Assembly (NCBI GenBank): GCA_023213395.1
Contig: CM041465.1
Location: forward strand, 87,675,741 to 87,739,740
Direction of reading: 5' to 3'
Length of the DNA stretch: 64,000 bases
Origin: Cycas panzhihuaensis
Taxonomy: Eukaryota; Cycadophyta
A model generated the notes under the pieces. The model was not told where the DNA came from. It saw only the letters and a list, made by a program, of their open reading frames with translations, and searched no databases. The position numbers and the translations under genes are program-made. The stretch's first letter is position 1; every line of letters starts with the position of its first letter. Positions 11,573-23,143 of the stretch are shown here, one piece after another.

Positions 11573-12545
11573 TTGGAAGCAAAGAAGAAAGAGATGAAAC
11601 TCATATTATGGAACATTAGGGGACTGAATGCCCCCTCGAAACAGAGGATTATCAGAGATATGAGAGAAAGACAACTCCCAGATTTAATGTTTATACATGA
11701 AACAAAGCTAAACTTGGAAAATAGACTAAGAGTTAGAAACAAAATATGGAGGAAAGTTGAGGGCATAGAAGTATGCTCAAGGGATTGGTGGTTTAATGGT
11801 GTTATGAGATCTAAATGTATGGGCTGGGGAAAATTTTATGGCAGAGGAATCCTTTGTTTCTGTGTGGCTAATTAACAGAAGGAACAATCTAAGATGGATA
11901 GCCACAAATGTGTATGCCCCAAATCTTCAGGAGGACAGGAAGAGGTTATGGGATAGAATTTTGGAGGTCCACAAGGATTGCAACGCCCCTTGGTTATTGG
12001 CGGGGGACTTCAACATGACATTATGCCCAGGGGATAAGAAAGGGGATATAGGGGGCTGGACTAATAGTATGCATGAGTTTGGTGGCTTCTTACAATAAGG
12101 GGGTTTTGAGGACGTGAAGCTAAGGGGCGCATCATATACCTGGTCCAATAAGAGACTCGGTGACCATCTTATCCAAATTAAACTTGATAGGGTGTTGATC
12201 AATTACGATTGGGTGAGGTGCTTCAAAGATTTTACCCTTGAGGCTCTGCCGAAAATGAGATCACACCACTCTCCACTCCAGTTTCAATTTTTGGATCTGG
12301 AAAAATACGCGGGATCTCTCTTCAGATTCGAAATGATGTAGCTTAGACACCCTGATTTCCGTAATAAGATTGAGGAATGGTAGAGTGTTCAAATACGTGG
12401 CCATGCCATGTATAGATTCTCAAAGAAATTAGATTGGGTGAAAAGGCAAGTGAAAGCATGGAATAAGGATGTCTTCCAAAATATTTATGCTCTCAAGGAT
12501 AAAACCATTATGGACCTGAAAGAAATTGAGGATATGATTTAGTGG
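11573..12545 (+). pseudogene. LINE ORF2 endonuclease (APE-type) remnant
   Basis: Starts MKLILWNIRGLN (N of the catalytic centre), then IHETKL (metal-binding E). A frameshift near 11850 leads to ATNVYAP (Y) and LLAGDFNM (D, N), then SYTWSN, KLDRVLIN and SHHSPL. The last motif is normally SDHSP, so its Asp is lost. After a stop at about 12098 the frame continues. The nicking endonuclease of L1-like LINEs is clearly recognisable; the RT that should follow is absent. Several stops and one frameshift make it non-functional. Confidence 0.8.
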
Positions 12546-12569
12546 GAGGGCATATCCCTAGATCTTTAT

Positions 12570-13693
12570 AATTATATGCTTGTATATGTTGCTTGGTCTT
12601 GATTATGGTGTGATGATAGACGTACTTATTTTTATTACCTTGTAACAATCCTAACTATGGTCAGTGGTGTTTGTTGCTTATTCGCTTAGGTCTCCCATAT
12701 TTGAAGACACCCCTAAGTGTCTTCATGAGCACTCTTAGCCCATTTTTTAGACTATTTTCCTATTTTTTTTATTATTATTAATCAAGTTTTGGTCATTGGC
12801 CCTTTTTGGAGCCATTTTTGCTCTACCCCATTATATTTCGTGCCTTATTTTATTTTTTACAATAAGACATAGTCATCTCATTATAAACGTTATGACACGA
12901 CACCTTGGTCTTATTATTATTTTCTTAATGGGATGAACCCTATACCATTAAAAAAAAATCATAATAGGATGGCTTGTCATATTTATCTTTTTACGTCGGG
13001 ATGACATTGCTCCATTGTAAAATTATAAGCAACATTTATTTCAAAAAAATGGCCATTTCCTCCACTTTGAACCATAAAAAATAATTGTGCCTATAGTAAG
13101 AGGTACCTAAAAATTTATTGTTGTAGATCCCAAGCTTTGCATAATCTCCAAAATCTACTCATGAATCCATGGTTTTGCATTTGAATTATTGACTTCATCG
13201 TATTAGAGTCTATACATATTCAAATCCATGAACCAAGTGTGCATGATTTTTACTCATGGTTTCATGGAAACTAGAAGCCCTTGATCCACCAAGGTAATCC
13301 CTTGGCAAATCTATTTATACCCCGTAGTTTCCATCAGGAATAGGAGGCAAATTTTTACATTGTTATGTTAGTGAAACGTTACTAAAAGTTTTTTAGAATA
13401 TCTCTCACACTATGACTGATGCTCATGATATGCATACCTTCTCATATTCACTGGGCTCATTCAATTAATTATTGTTTTTTACATTTTCCTATTTGCTACA
13501 TGCTTGAATACTAATTTTTCACCATTAGAAGTGCTCAAGAGGCCTTTTGGTATGTTTAGTTAGTGCTTTGGGATCCTTCAATTAGTGACAAGCTTACCAT
13601 TTTCGAGGCTCACCTCTTAGTTTTAAATTTTTTTGTTGATAGACTAATTTACTTGAGTATTACTCATAGTTTGGTTCTTTTTCTTGTTTTGTT

Positions 13694-13730
<37 letters not shown>

Positions 13731-14095
13731 ATGCTTTATTGTAGTTAACTTGGTAGGTAAATGAGTTCCTCAAGGCTTTCATTTATATGTAACAAGAGCA
13801 TAAAGCTTAGAACTTCATTTCCCTCTTTTTTCCTCTTCCTTTCTATCTCTCTCTTAATTTTTTAAATTATTTAGTGTTTATAGGGTAGGGAAAACTTTGT
13901 TCAATTTTTCCCACAAGGCATTTCAATGCATACTTCATCTCAACTCATGTTTAATTTCAATTTCTAATGATTTAAAGTCTTTAAGATTTTTTTTTTTCAT
14001 CATAAAGTGGTTCGACTAGTCATTATTCTATCAAAATTCACTCAAAACCTTTTAAGTTCATATTTATTATCTCATTGAGGTTGCAAACTACTCGT
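12570..14095. other. AT-rich, no gene seen; contains a (GT)n tract
   Basis: No domain is readable. A (TG)n run of about 33 bases lies at 13697-13729. This would be the 3' untranslated part of E1. Confidence 0.5.
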
Positions 14096-14110
14096 AGGGT
14101 AGGGGAGAGA
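14096..14110 (+). other. Polypurine tract of E1
   Basis: AGGGTAGGGGAGAGA, almost entirely purine, stands two bases before the LTR start TGTTAGAAAATTTCTAAC. It would prime plus-strand synthesis. Confidence 0.6.
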
Positions 14111-14111
14111 T

Positions 14112-14463
14112 TGTTAGAAAATTTCTAACCCCCTTTTTATCAATTTTTACATTTTCATAGAATTACAAGAAACTTTTTCCATCATAAGTCCATCTGGCAG
14201 GAAAATACATTAGCAGTTTTTTTATAGATTCTTTTCTTGTTGTCTTTATTTTTTGTATGGGATTTGATGACTCATCCACCAAATTGGTCACAGAGGAAAG
14301 AAACATTAGAGGGAAGGATGGCTCTTCCTTAAGGTTATAAGCATATTTCAAGGTACCCCTCTTTTTCGTTTGTTTTTATTTTATCTTTAAGAAAGAAAAG
14401 AACTAACAAAGGAATTTTTTGGCCTAAAATACCTTTTTATACTTCATCCACCTCATTTAATAA

Positions 14464-14508
<45 letters not shown>

Positions 14509-15042
14509 ATAAACAAGAGGGAGGAGAAGGGAATGCTTCCTTTGCTTCCCCCTTATTTCCCCAAAAACAAAAGCAAAAGCAAAAGAAAAGATTACTTGAG
14601 AGAGAGGGAGTGCTTACTTCTTTATTTATTTATATATGCACTAGTTTGGTTACTCCCTTCCCTTCTTTTTGTGCATATAATCCTAATTAGGGAACAAACG
14701 AAAAAGAGTAAAACAAGATACTTGCATCTTTTTGGTATGCTTGTTAGTGAGACTAAACCTATAAGGTCTTAGGTATGCATTTAATCTAGGTTTAGAGTTG
14801 TTTGCATTGAAATCAAATAAATATATAATCACATTATATCCTTATGCTTTGGTTTCCCCTTGTGACCCCTTGTTCAACCTAGACTATTACCTTCACCCTT
14901 ACAATTATGTATGAGAGGCACTTGGTGTCCACGAGAGAGTTTGTTTTCTCCCTTATAGGACAAGGATTTCCTCTACCTTAGATCTTTTGCTGAGTTATGT
15001 GAGAGGTCATTCACCCTCATAGTTTACAACATCCATCTCTAG
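14112..15042 (+). repeat. 3' LTR of E1
   Basis: Begins TGTTAGAAAATTTCTAAC (a near-palindrome) after the purine tract. From 14395 on it matches the left LTR. It contains a (GA)n run at 14469-14505. Its end was set by alignment with 775. The 5 bp target duplication cannot be tested because the other flank lies outside the window. Confidence 0.7.
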
Positions 15043-15051
15043 ATCTCCTTA

Positions 15052-17815
15052 TTGGCAAAAGTTTTTGGTTGTAGTGATTACTCAAAGTCAAAATTGCTAC
15101 ATGTATATACTATATGGCAAAGCCAGAAGGGGAAATCATTGATTGCTTTAGGTACTATAATAAGAGACAAGCTATTTTTTCAATTGAAGGAAGTAGATTA
15201 TGGCACTCAATTCCATATAATTGTATATCTAGTTTATGCACATCTTGGGTTGAGTTATTTTGCTTATTTTTAGCTATATAAGAGCAAGTTCAATGATGAT
15301 GCATTGATTACTTTTAAACTTTTGAATTTGTGGGCAACAAAAGTACCATTGTTTTTATATGAGCTATCAAATAACATTTTTATATATCATTGAAGGCTAT
15401 ATTTACCAAACTCCAAGGATAGATGAAGAGGTTGAAAATTGGGTTAAAGGGAAAGATGGTAAAAAGAATGGTGATTTTTAGTTATTTTAAGATTATTGAA
15501 CTATCTGGTTGTATGGTTATTAGGGTTATGCCCTACACCAATCCAAATACCATCCTCCTCAACTATATTTTATGGAAGGATGTAAGCAGTTGTGATTGAG
15601 TAGGGCCATGGTATGCTCTAGGAATCAAAAGATGCCATATTAAATAAAGCCAATACTTATGGGATATTAGGAAGTTAATGGAAGTCTAAAATAGAAATGG
15701 CATGGTCCACATTAAATGCATATAACTTAAGGAAAATCTTACAAAGATGTTATGATCTAGATGGAATAATGGCCAATGATATAAAAAACATATAGATGTT
15801 TTATGCATGACATAAGGAAGATGGTTTAAGAAGCTTTAAAAATCTTGAGGATGAAACACACATTTATACATTAAAATTTGTGATCCATCCTCTAGAATTT
15901 GAGGGTACTAATGATGTGATAAAGCATAATATGCCTAACCCTAAGAAGAAAATAGAGAATCTGGTTTAATCATCTAGACACAGAAGAAACGCTCTAGCTC
16001 CTAGGTCTTCCCACAAATTATAGAATCCTAATAGTCGCTAGTGGCACAAGTCACATCACAAACTATATCATAAGCAACCTCATAATTGGTATCATCATCT
16101 GACACCTAAATAGTGCTTTTAGTATCTCTTCCTCACACACCACCAGTTGGATAAATAAAGACGATGCATGTAAAAGGGGGTAAATTATTAAGGGATATAT
16201 TAGTTACCCCATCTATTACTAACCAAAATAAGAATATAGAAGAAACACACATTACAACTAAATAAAAAGATGTAACATAGAATATAAAACCCACTTGCTA
16301 ACACTATAGGAGTAGTAAGAACTAGTAGTGTTGAGGTTATAGGTAATAAAACAGAGACATGGCTAGATATGACTACTTCTCCAAATGGAATTATCATGGT
16401 TGCCAAGAGTATTATTGACTTTTACACTCCAGATGTGGTATCAAAAATTAATGCTATAGAGTAGGAAGAGAGTGTAGTTAATCTACCATAAATTTCTAAG
16501 CAAAGTAGGACCATTACTTAAGATATCCCCTAGTAAATAGAACCTCATATACAAGAAAGCCCACAACTAGAAAAAGATATAGAAGAAAACCATCTTTTAC
16601 CATAAGAGTAGGACAAGACATAATTGTAGGAGGCACAAGCCATAGAAATAGTGTATGACAACACTCAACTTGATTTGCAGGTTGAGACACCCTATGAAGA
16701 CGTTAACCAATCCTCCACATTAAATCCTTGGGTGGTAGAATATATTAAGGGCTGAAGGATAGATTTACAGAAGATCTAGGTATTATCCTTCTACTAAGTG
16801 ATTGAAGGATGCTTCTATCAATAGAGAAAATAAGACAAAACACTATGGAATGTTATTATAAAAGGTAAGAAACATGTAATGAAGGATGATTTTGCAATTG
16901 AGTCTATAGAGTTACATATGACCATTGAGTAGATAGTGAAAGATGAGGTTCAATTTCTACAATTGTAATTATAAAGCATGATGTAGGAAAATGAGGATTT
17001 AAGAGTAACAAATCTGGTCCTAAATAAAAAGGTGAAACATCTCACATAGTTATAAGAAAGAATGCTTATGCAGCCTCTATAAGATAGAGCTAAAGAAGCA
17101 ATAAAGAAAATGAACAGTAACATAATGAAAGGTGGAAGGGCTATATAAGTTATATAGTCTTTAATGGAGATGTTTCTGGAGGATAACAAGCAGGTAGCCC
17201 CACATCAATGGGATTTTATAAATTGATTATTTATGTTAAAGAAAAGAAGAAGAAAACTTAAGCAGGTTTTTGTAAGGGTTTAGATCACTTTTGAAAAGGA
17301 GTTACAAGAGTCTAACAAGTTTCGTGCTTTCACACAACAAGTGTCCAAGCGCGGTGCTTAGGATACCCTGGGAAAGAAATTTATATAAAAATAGTAGCAC
17401 ATGTTAAATGCAAGTTTAGACAAAGCTAAATTAGTAATTGAAGGTGTCGAGGAGATGGAAGAAGTGATGGAGCATTTGTTATTTGAGGTAAAGCCCTTGA
17501 CTAATGAGTATGATGCTTGTCCTTTAGACAAAAGGCACTTATGAGCAAGCAAGAGTTTGTCAAAACCTTAAAAGAAAGTTGTGAAGAAGTTTAACTTTGA
17601 CCAAGAAATTGAGCCCAATGAATTGGCTTTACAAATATTGAAATAGGGATTTTAACATATAGTCCTCTAGGGTCTAATGGTAAGAGAGAGGCAAAGGCTT
17701 ACCTTATTAGAGGGGAGCATACAATTGATTAACCTATAAGTAATCCCCCTCCTATGATAAAAATTAGAAACCAAGATGGGTGACTCAATAATAGAAAAAG
17801 GAACCTAGGGTTAAT
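15052..17815 (+). pseudogene. Unrecognised long coding frame, riddled with TAG/TAA stops
   Basis: I do not recognise this protein. An open stretch starts MAKVFGCSDYSKSKLLHVY (15052-15273). From about 16330 to 17815 one frame runs for some 500 codons with no frameshift: DMTTSPNGIIMVAKSIIDFY, NPWVVEYIKG, HMTIE, APHQWDFIN, KKRRRKLKQVFV, VIEGVEEMEEVMEHLLFEV, KKVVKKFNFDQEIEPNELAL, GLMVRERQRL. It is rich in Lys, Glu and Leu and looks helical or coiled-coil. About 38 stops interrupt it; roughly 34 are TAG or TAA and sit where Gln fits. The part from 16271 recurs at 36899. Given the gypsy integrase tail at 40733 it could be an extra or gag-like frame of a third gypsy element, but this is a guess. Confidence 0.55.
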
Positions 17816-18460
17816 AAAAGGAACTTAGTGTTAGTAAAGGATAAACAAAGGAATTAGGTCTAAAATATTTATTTATGTATAGTTGGAGGGTTAAATATTA
17901 AGAATCAACTAGTAAAGAGTGTTGATTAGACTACTAGAGGGTAGGTGCACTTTGAATTAATATGCCTTAATTGCTATAACAAGAAGAAATATACAAGAAA
18001 GAACCATGAACCCTTATTAATTAATGATTGAGTGGTTGAATACATTCAAGCCCCAACGAATACAACATGAAGATATAAGAAGCGGATGCAAAGAAAAAAT
18101 ATTAACTTTTATTTGAAGCCCAATGGTATTCGTTTGCTTGTCTTTCCTCTTTTCCATTCTTTTATTTATTGGAGTCTAATGGCATGTCATCCCTCTTTAG
18201 GTTGCATTTTACAAAGGTAGACACACATAGGGATCTTGAGTCATGGGGAGAAGCCAACAATAATAGAGGTGTCGAATGGGCTATAGCTATAAAGCCTAAA
18301 GAGTTTTTCATTCCTTAATTAAGGATTACTTTGTAGTTTACTATAGGATTTTGTGTAGCTCTACTCCTATTTTTGTTGCAAACTCACTACCCTTGAATAT
18401 TTGAATGTAATGCAAGTTCTTTTAGCATTGTTAGTGTAATTTGTAAGATATTATGATATT
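16271..18460 (+). repeat. Duplicated 2.2 kb unit, copy A
   Basis: From TGTAACATAGAATA to TTATGATATT this stretch matches 36899-39100 throughout, with scattered substitutions and a 12-base difference (copy B has 12 extra bases near 38200, an in-frame length). It ends in a microsatellite, as copy B does. It holds the last two thirds of the unrecognised frame plus about 650 bases of AT-rich 3' sequence. Confidence 0.9.
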
Positions 18461-18465
18461 GAATA

Positions 18466-18467
18466 TG

Positions 18468-18518
<51 letters not shown>

Positions 18519-18531
18519 GTATGTATATATG

Positions 18532-18577
<46 letters not shown>
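18466..18577. repeat. AC/TA/TATG microsatellite, left flank of E2
   Basis: (AC)n then (TA)n then (TATG)n. E2 begins directly after it. The right flank of E2 is the same kind of repeat, so E2 inserted into this microsatellite. Confidence 0.9.
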
Positions 18578-18578
<1 letters not shown>

Positions 18579-21161
18579 GGACGCGCTGCTACGGGATAAC
18601 TACCTAACTGATAGGTGTGGGGGAGAGCGAATGGTGAAATGATAGAAGGCAGAACCTAAAAGGTGAGTTACTATCACGCAGAGCACCCCGTGCGCCGGAG
18701 CACGAGTTCGGGATCTGCAATGGAGTATGGCTACTATCAGGTGACCCTTCACCGCTTCGAACAAGGGGTGAAGGTACGTAGGGCAAACCTGGGTTGACCT
18801 GGGGGTAGGATCCTCCCACCCTTGGGTGGCCAGAAGGGGGGAAGAGAGGACCTAATGGAGATAGGCCAAGAGTAAGCCTACACAACCTAACCGGGTACAC
18901 GAGTGATGCAAGAAGCAAGGCACTTGTGTGGTTAAGGAGAGAGAAGGAAAGGTAGGGGAGAAGAGGGCTTTTACAATCTTTCCTACGAACGGTAAAGATG
19001 CATGTAACAAGACAAACGAATCGCAAACAAGTACCAAACCAATTTTCCCCTTTTATCTTTCAATGCGCTAATTACTACAAGAAAAATAAAAGGCAGAAAG
19101 GAGGTAGCAAAGGGGGGCGAACCGTGCACCTGGACCGAGGGCGTGCGTGATGAAGAAGCCTTCTCGAGGAGCACCCAACCACCCCGCGCAACGTACTGGA
19201 TACGAGATGTTGCGGCGGACGAAAGAGGGGCTTCCTTACCTTCCCCGGAAAATCACATGCGGTACCAAAGAAAGAAAGGAAGCACCAACTAATAAATGAA
19301 ACAAAGATAAAACATAACGCATGCAAAGGTGCTTACCGGTAACGAGGCCAACGGGCGATGTTCTCCGTGCTTCCCAAATACCTGCAAGCAATAGCGGTCT
19401 CTCTCTCCCTTCCCGAAGGAAGAACATTAACATGCAACACAAAACTCTAACAATATATGCCTAAATAACATAAACGAGAATCTGAATATACATATGTTAG
19501 TGCTAATCCAACAACGAAAGTACCAAAAGAAAGAGACCAAGGTGAAAGTAGATGATTGGGTAAGCCTCGGAGTGGCCTACCTCCCGCAAATGGTGCCCTA
19601 ACCTCCCCTTAAGAGCCATGAGGCAGCGAGGATAAAGTCAAGAGCAAGGGCTGGAAACGGCAGCAAAAAGGGCAAGGAGAGGCCCAAGGACACCCGCGGC
19701 TAACCGGGATGCTATGAGGAGCAAACCGGGTGACCGGGAAGAAAAGGTGAAGCAAAAACCAGTGGTTGGGACTTATGGGTGATGCCCAAACCTGAGCAAA
19801 AGGCCCCAAATCAGTGCTGCAACTTGTGACAGCGCTGGTTTGGGCAACCAAAGGGAGCCTTCAAACCCTTGTTTGCAAGCCAAGGGCAGCACGGGGCGAG
19901 AGGGAGGCTTTGGAGGGCTTAGAGCCGCTTAGGGAGCGTGGAAGGTGGTACAGAATCCACCCAACTCCTCTCCAAAACCTATGCCACCCCTCAACGCCGC
20001 TGCCTTGAGCAGCAAACGCAGGCAAGAAGCACAGAAAGAGTGGTACAACAGTCCTCAAAAGGGAGGAAAACCAACTCTCAAGAAACAAGCAAGAGCAAAC
20101 AAACTTAAGCACAAATATCACAAGAAAAACCAATACAAAACAAGGAATACCTGAAAAGGAGAGGCAAGGGGTTTGCCTCAGCCAAAGAGCAGTGAAGAGG
20201 GGCTGAGAAACCAGCCCAGATCTGAAGTAGAGCAGGTTTGAGACCCTGCTACGGAGATGTGATGGGAAACACCTGCACTTGGGGCACTTGCGGGCTGCCT
20301 GGGCAAAGATCAACTAGAAACCACTCCAAAGGAGCCCTCTCCAAGGCATTTGAGGGGCTGGGAGAATGTCTCAGCCACGCCAAAGGAGAGCAGGGCACTG
20401 AAGGAGGGACGCAGGTCCAAAGAGCAGCAGACGGAGAAGAGCGAGGCGGGATGACGTTTCCTTAAGAGCAATTCCAAAAGTGAGCCAAAAGAATCCTTGA
20501 AAATGAGCCAAAAAGGGCTTAAGTACTCAAGCAAAACCCTAAAGCATGCGATTAGGCGCTACCGAAGAGAAATAAGGCGATCCACGTGGCAGTTTCGCAA
20601 TAAATGCGAAATTACCACCATGATTTTTAAAACAACACAGAGACAACAGTGAATTTCAGCAGATCATGGATATTCCCGGCAGATCAAAAAATCTGGTGGT
20701 ACGCACCTAGAGCCAAAAATGGGGCCCACCAACCAATCTAGGCTGAGGGCAGATGCCCGAAAGGACTAATAGAAGGCTAAAACACCTACCCGGGAGCAGA
20801 CAAGCCAACAAAACGGGTCCAAAGGAGCAAAAATAGGGCTCGAGTGGGGTGGCAAGTTGACCAAACGATGATGAGTCATCATGCGGGCAGAGGTGGCACA
20901 AACCTAGTGGACCCAGGAGCGAGGAGGGCAGATGCGGGAAGTAATATGGTCACCAGGGTGCCACACTCTGTGGGAGTGTGCCCCTGCTATAGTCGTCATG
21001 GGCTAAAAAAATAAGCGTGGACGGCTACTAGGCCGCCCACAAAGTCATACACATGCAGGTACGCAAGCAAACAATCAATAAATGAAAGCGATGATAATGC
21101 GAGAGATATACCTGCACTTACCTAAGTCGGTGATTCCGTATCCATTCCGGAAGCGGAAACA
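18578..21161 (-). repeat. 3' LTR of E2 (left)
   Basis: Matches 32469-34986 over its length, from TGGACGC...CTACGGGATAACTACC to GATTCC...CCGG...GGAAACA. At 2584 bases it is 66 longer than the right copy; many short indels separate the two. ORFs inside are spurious. The inner border at 21161 lacks a convincing purine tract, so the true end could lie slightly further in. Confidence 0.85.
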
Positions 21162-21449
21162 TCGCCTCGGCCAGAGCTCGCCGCTCGAAGCACAGTGCGA
21201 TGGCGAATCCGGCAACACAACCGCTGTCGAGTACATGTGTATATAGATATATCAATCAAGATCATAACAATGGCAAGGGTGCCGAAAGTGTCGTGGCGAA
21301 CGCGTGGATCTGGCGGTGGAGACAACATAGGGCGCCTATGGGCCACCGAAACCGATCGGGAGAATGAGACAGTGAGGGGCCGCCCCACCATAAAGAATGC
21401 AAAAGAACATGCATAACTAAATAAAGAACAAATGGTGGGTACCATAGTT

Positions 21450-22085
21450 TTACCTCGTTAGTAACCTGGTTTCGGAGGTGTGAGCGGATCGCGAAGCGAA
21501 GTGACAGATGACCTGGGGCTTGGGCGACGGGAAGGCCAGGCAAACCTCGTGGACGGCCGTGAGGAGGGAAAGGCGGCGCTCAAGGATGAGGCGAACAAGA
21601 CTATCTGCCTCAGCGTTGAGAGCCTGAGGGATATGCTGGATATCAACATAAGTAAAGCGGGCCATGAGGGATCTGGCAGCGGAAGCAAGGGTCCTCAAGT
21701 GAGGGCATCGCACCTGGTAAACCTGGGTGAGATGAGACACCACAACTTGAGAGTCGCAAAGCAAAACAATGGGTCCGTGATGGAAACAGAGGACATCAGT
21801 AAGGGCTTCGATAATAGCTGTATATTCGGCTTCATTATTGGTAGCCTTTAGGAGGAAGATCCCAGAGTGGAGGAGATTATGTCCAGAAGGGCTGCGGAGA
21901 ATCTACGCAGCGGCAGAAGGTCCAGGATTACCGCGGCTTCCGTCGTCGGTAAAGATGTAGACGGACATAGGTGACACAAAATCCAGGCAATCAATGGGTG
22001 ATGAAAGCAACACTCGAAAAACAAGCAAAACGTGGCCGTGAAGGGTAGGAGGACCTAGCAATGAGGTAACCCAGGGCGAGAACAA
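21450..22085 (-). pseudogene. E2 second RNase H (plant/archaeal RNase HI type, aRNH)
   Basis: A ribonuclease H removes RNA from RNA-DNA hybrids. On the minus strand one frame reads VYIFTDDGSRGNPGPSAAA, a single TAG, then ILRSPSGHNLLHSGIFLLKA, TNNEAEYTAIIEAL, LLCDSQVVVSHL, and VDIQHIPQALNAEADSLV. The four acidic catalytic positions (D in TDDG, E in NNEAEY, D in CDSQ, D in EADSL) are all present. The glycine/proline loop NPGP and the NEAEY motif mark the plant/archaeal type rather than the retroviral-like RNase H beside RT. Tat-lineage elements are known to carry such an added domain. Here it stands behind integrase and behind the antisense PMD gene, apart from the rest of pol. Confidence 0.8.
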
Positions 22086-22089
22086 GCAA

Positions 22090-23140
22090 TCCGATCACCG
22101 GCGGAGAGTGGTCGGAAGGAAAAGCCTCCCGGGGTGCCAAAAGGTCGCTTTAGGAAGCGAAACATGCCCCCAGCCGGGGGGCATTCCCTTTGGGGGACCC
22201 CAAGAGTGAAAAAGGGCTGCGGAAACGAGTCTAGGGCGACGAAACGAGCCAAATGAGTATAAACTCGAGCAAAGCGGGGCTAGCGCGTAAAACGGTGCAG
22301 AAGGGCCCTGGCAAAAGTACGATAACGAGGCACCATAAATGCCCTCACAAGGGCGGGCAAAAAGGGCATCGATAAAGCACAATTGACGACAGGGCCAGAA
22401 GGCAAAGGTGATCAGGACAACGAGACGGTCCCAACGACTGTCGCGAGGCCAAAAACGGAGGAAGTGCCCGTTGGGGCCCCCGCCTATATAAGGAAAACAA
22501 TGGGAAAATGGATTCATTTTCACCGGCTCTCGTACGAAACCAGAGCCATTTCCTTACGCAGCGGAGCGCCGCCCAACTTCAGAGGCACGCCGAGGGAGAT
22601 CTGACCGTCGGATCGGAGCGCGGAGAGAGCCAGCACGACCGACCAGATGACATGGCGATAGCGAGACCAGATCCAGTGAGTGGAAATCACTAAACCTGAC
22701 CCAAATCGAAGTTCAAAGTTTGAAGGTTTTTCAGCTTTTGAAGTAATTTTTGCATAGTATTAGTGCCCCTTATGGGCAACGGAAGGCTTCCCGGGATCCA
22801 AATCAGACCCAAAAAGAGGCGGACACAGGCATTGTGGAGCTCGTCCCGGTGGGCACTGGTCCACCGTAAATTTTTTTGTTTTGGCGAAACCCCCTTTGGG
22901 GTCGTTGCATCTGCATGGCGATGATCGCGGTGCCGCGATCATTGCCGCAGGCCCCACATCGCCGCGGGACCCGTGCCAAACTTCCGCAGATCGCTAAGTT
23001 TGGCGCGCAGACGGGCGCGAAAGGCAGAAAGGAGAACATGATGGTCAAAAGAGCCCCAAATCTCAAGCAGAGAGAGAGATGAGAGAGAGCGAGATGATAG
23101 TGACTAACATGAGACTGACTTGAGTTATTTTTGGTGTGAA
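22090..23140. other. GC-rich spacer between aRNH and PMD gene
   Basis: No domain is recognised. A minus-strand open stretch in the aRNH frame (22095-22523) is open but not recognisable as protein. The end nearest the PMD gene (23075-23143) ends in TTTTTGGTGTGAACAG, a likely splice acceptor, so an upstream PMD exon or leader may lie here. Confidence 0.4.
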
Positions 23141-23143
23141 CAG

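Larger units (their letters stand above)
10545..12545 (+). mobile_element. 5' part of an L1-type LINE retrotransposon
   Basis: Two successive remnants on the + strand, an ORF1 with a DUF4283-like domain and zinc knuckle and an ORF2 beginning with an APE-type endonuclease, give the standard plant L1 order. The RT domain is absent because the homology stops near 12545. Losing the 3' end is unusual, since LINE insertions normally lose the 5' end, so a later deletion is likely. No poly-A tail or target duplication was found. The LINE probably inserted into E1. Confidence 0.7.
1..15042 (+). mobile_element. E1: decayed Tat-like Ty3/gypsy LTR retrotransposon, 5' end outside window
   Basis: Two direct repeats (1-775 and 14112-15042) flank a region holding a tRNA-primer-like site (776-791), gag, protease and linker remnants on the + strand, and a purine tract (14096-14110) just before the right repeat. 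This is the layout of an LTR retrotransposon on the + strand. The gag, linker and antisense PMD remnants match those of E2 at 18578-34986, so both belong to one Tat-like lineage. No RT, RNase H or integrase could be read between 4600 and 5450. A deleted copia remnant and a LINE fragment lie inside. The left LTR should start about 283 bases before the window, so the target duplication cannot be checked. Confidence 0.7.

Noticed and set aside
16271-18460. Possible alternative genetic code with TAG/TAA read as Gln
   Set aside because: The two copies differ reciprocally at CAG/TAG and TGA/CGA, other elements in the window have stops at Trp positions, and TGA stops occur too. Decay by C-to-T change explains all.
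18578-21161. Numerous ORFs of 60-150 residues in the E2 LTRs on both strands
   Set aside because: They occur in a GC-rich non-coding repeat, are not kept in frame between the two LTR copies, and show no domain.
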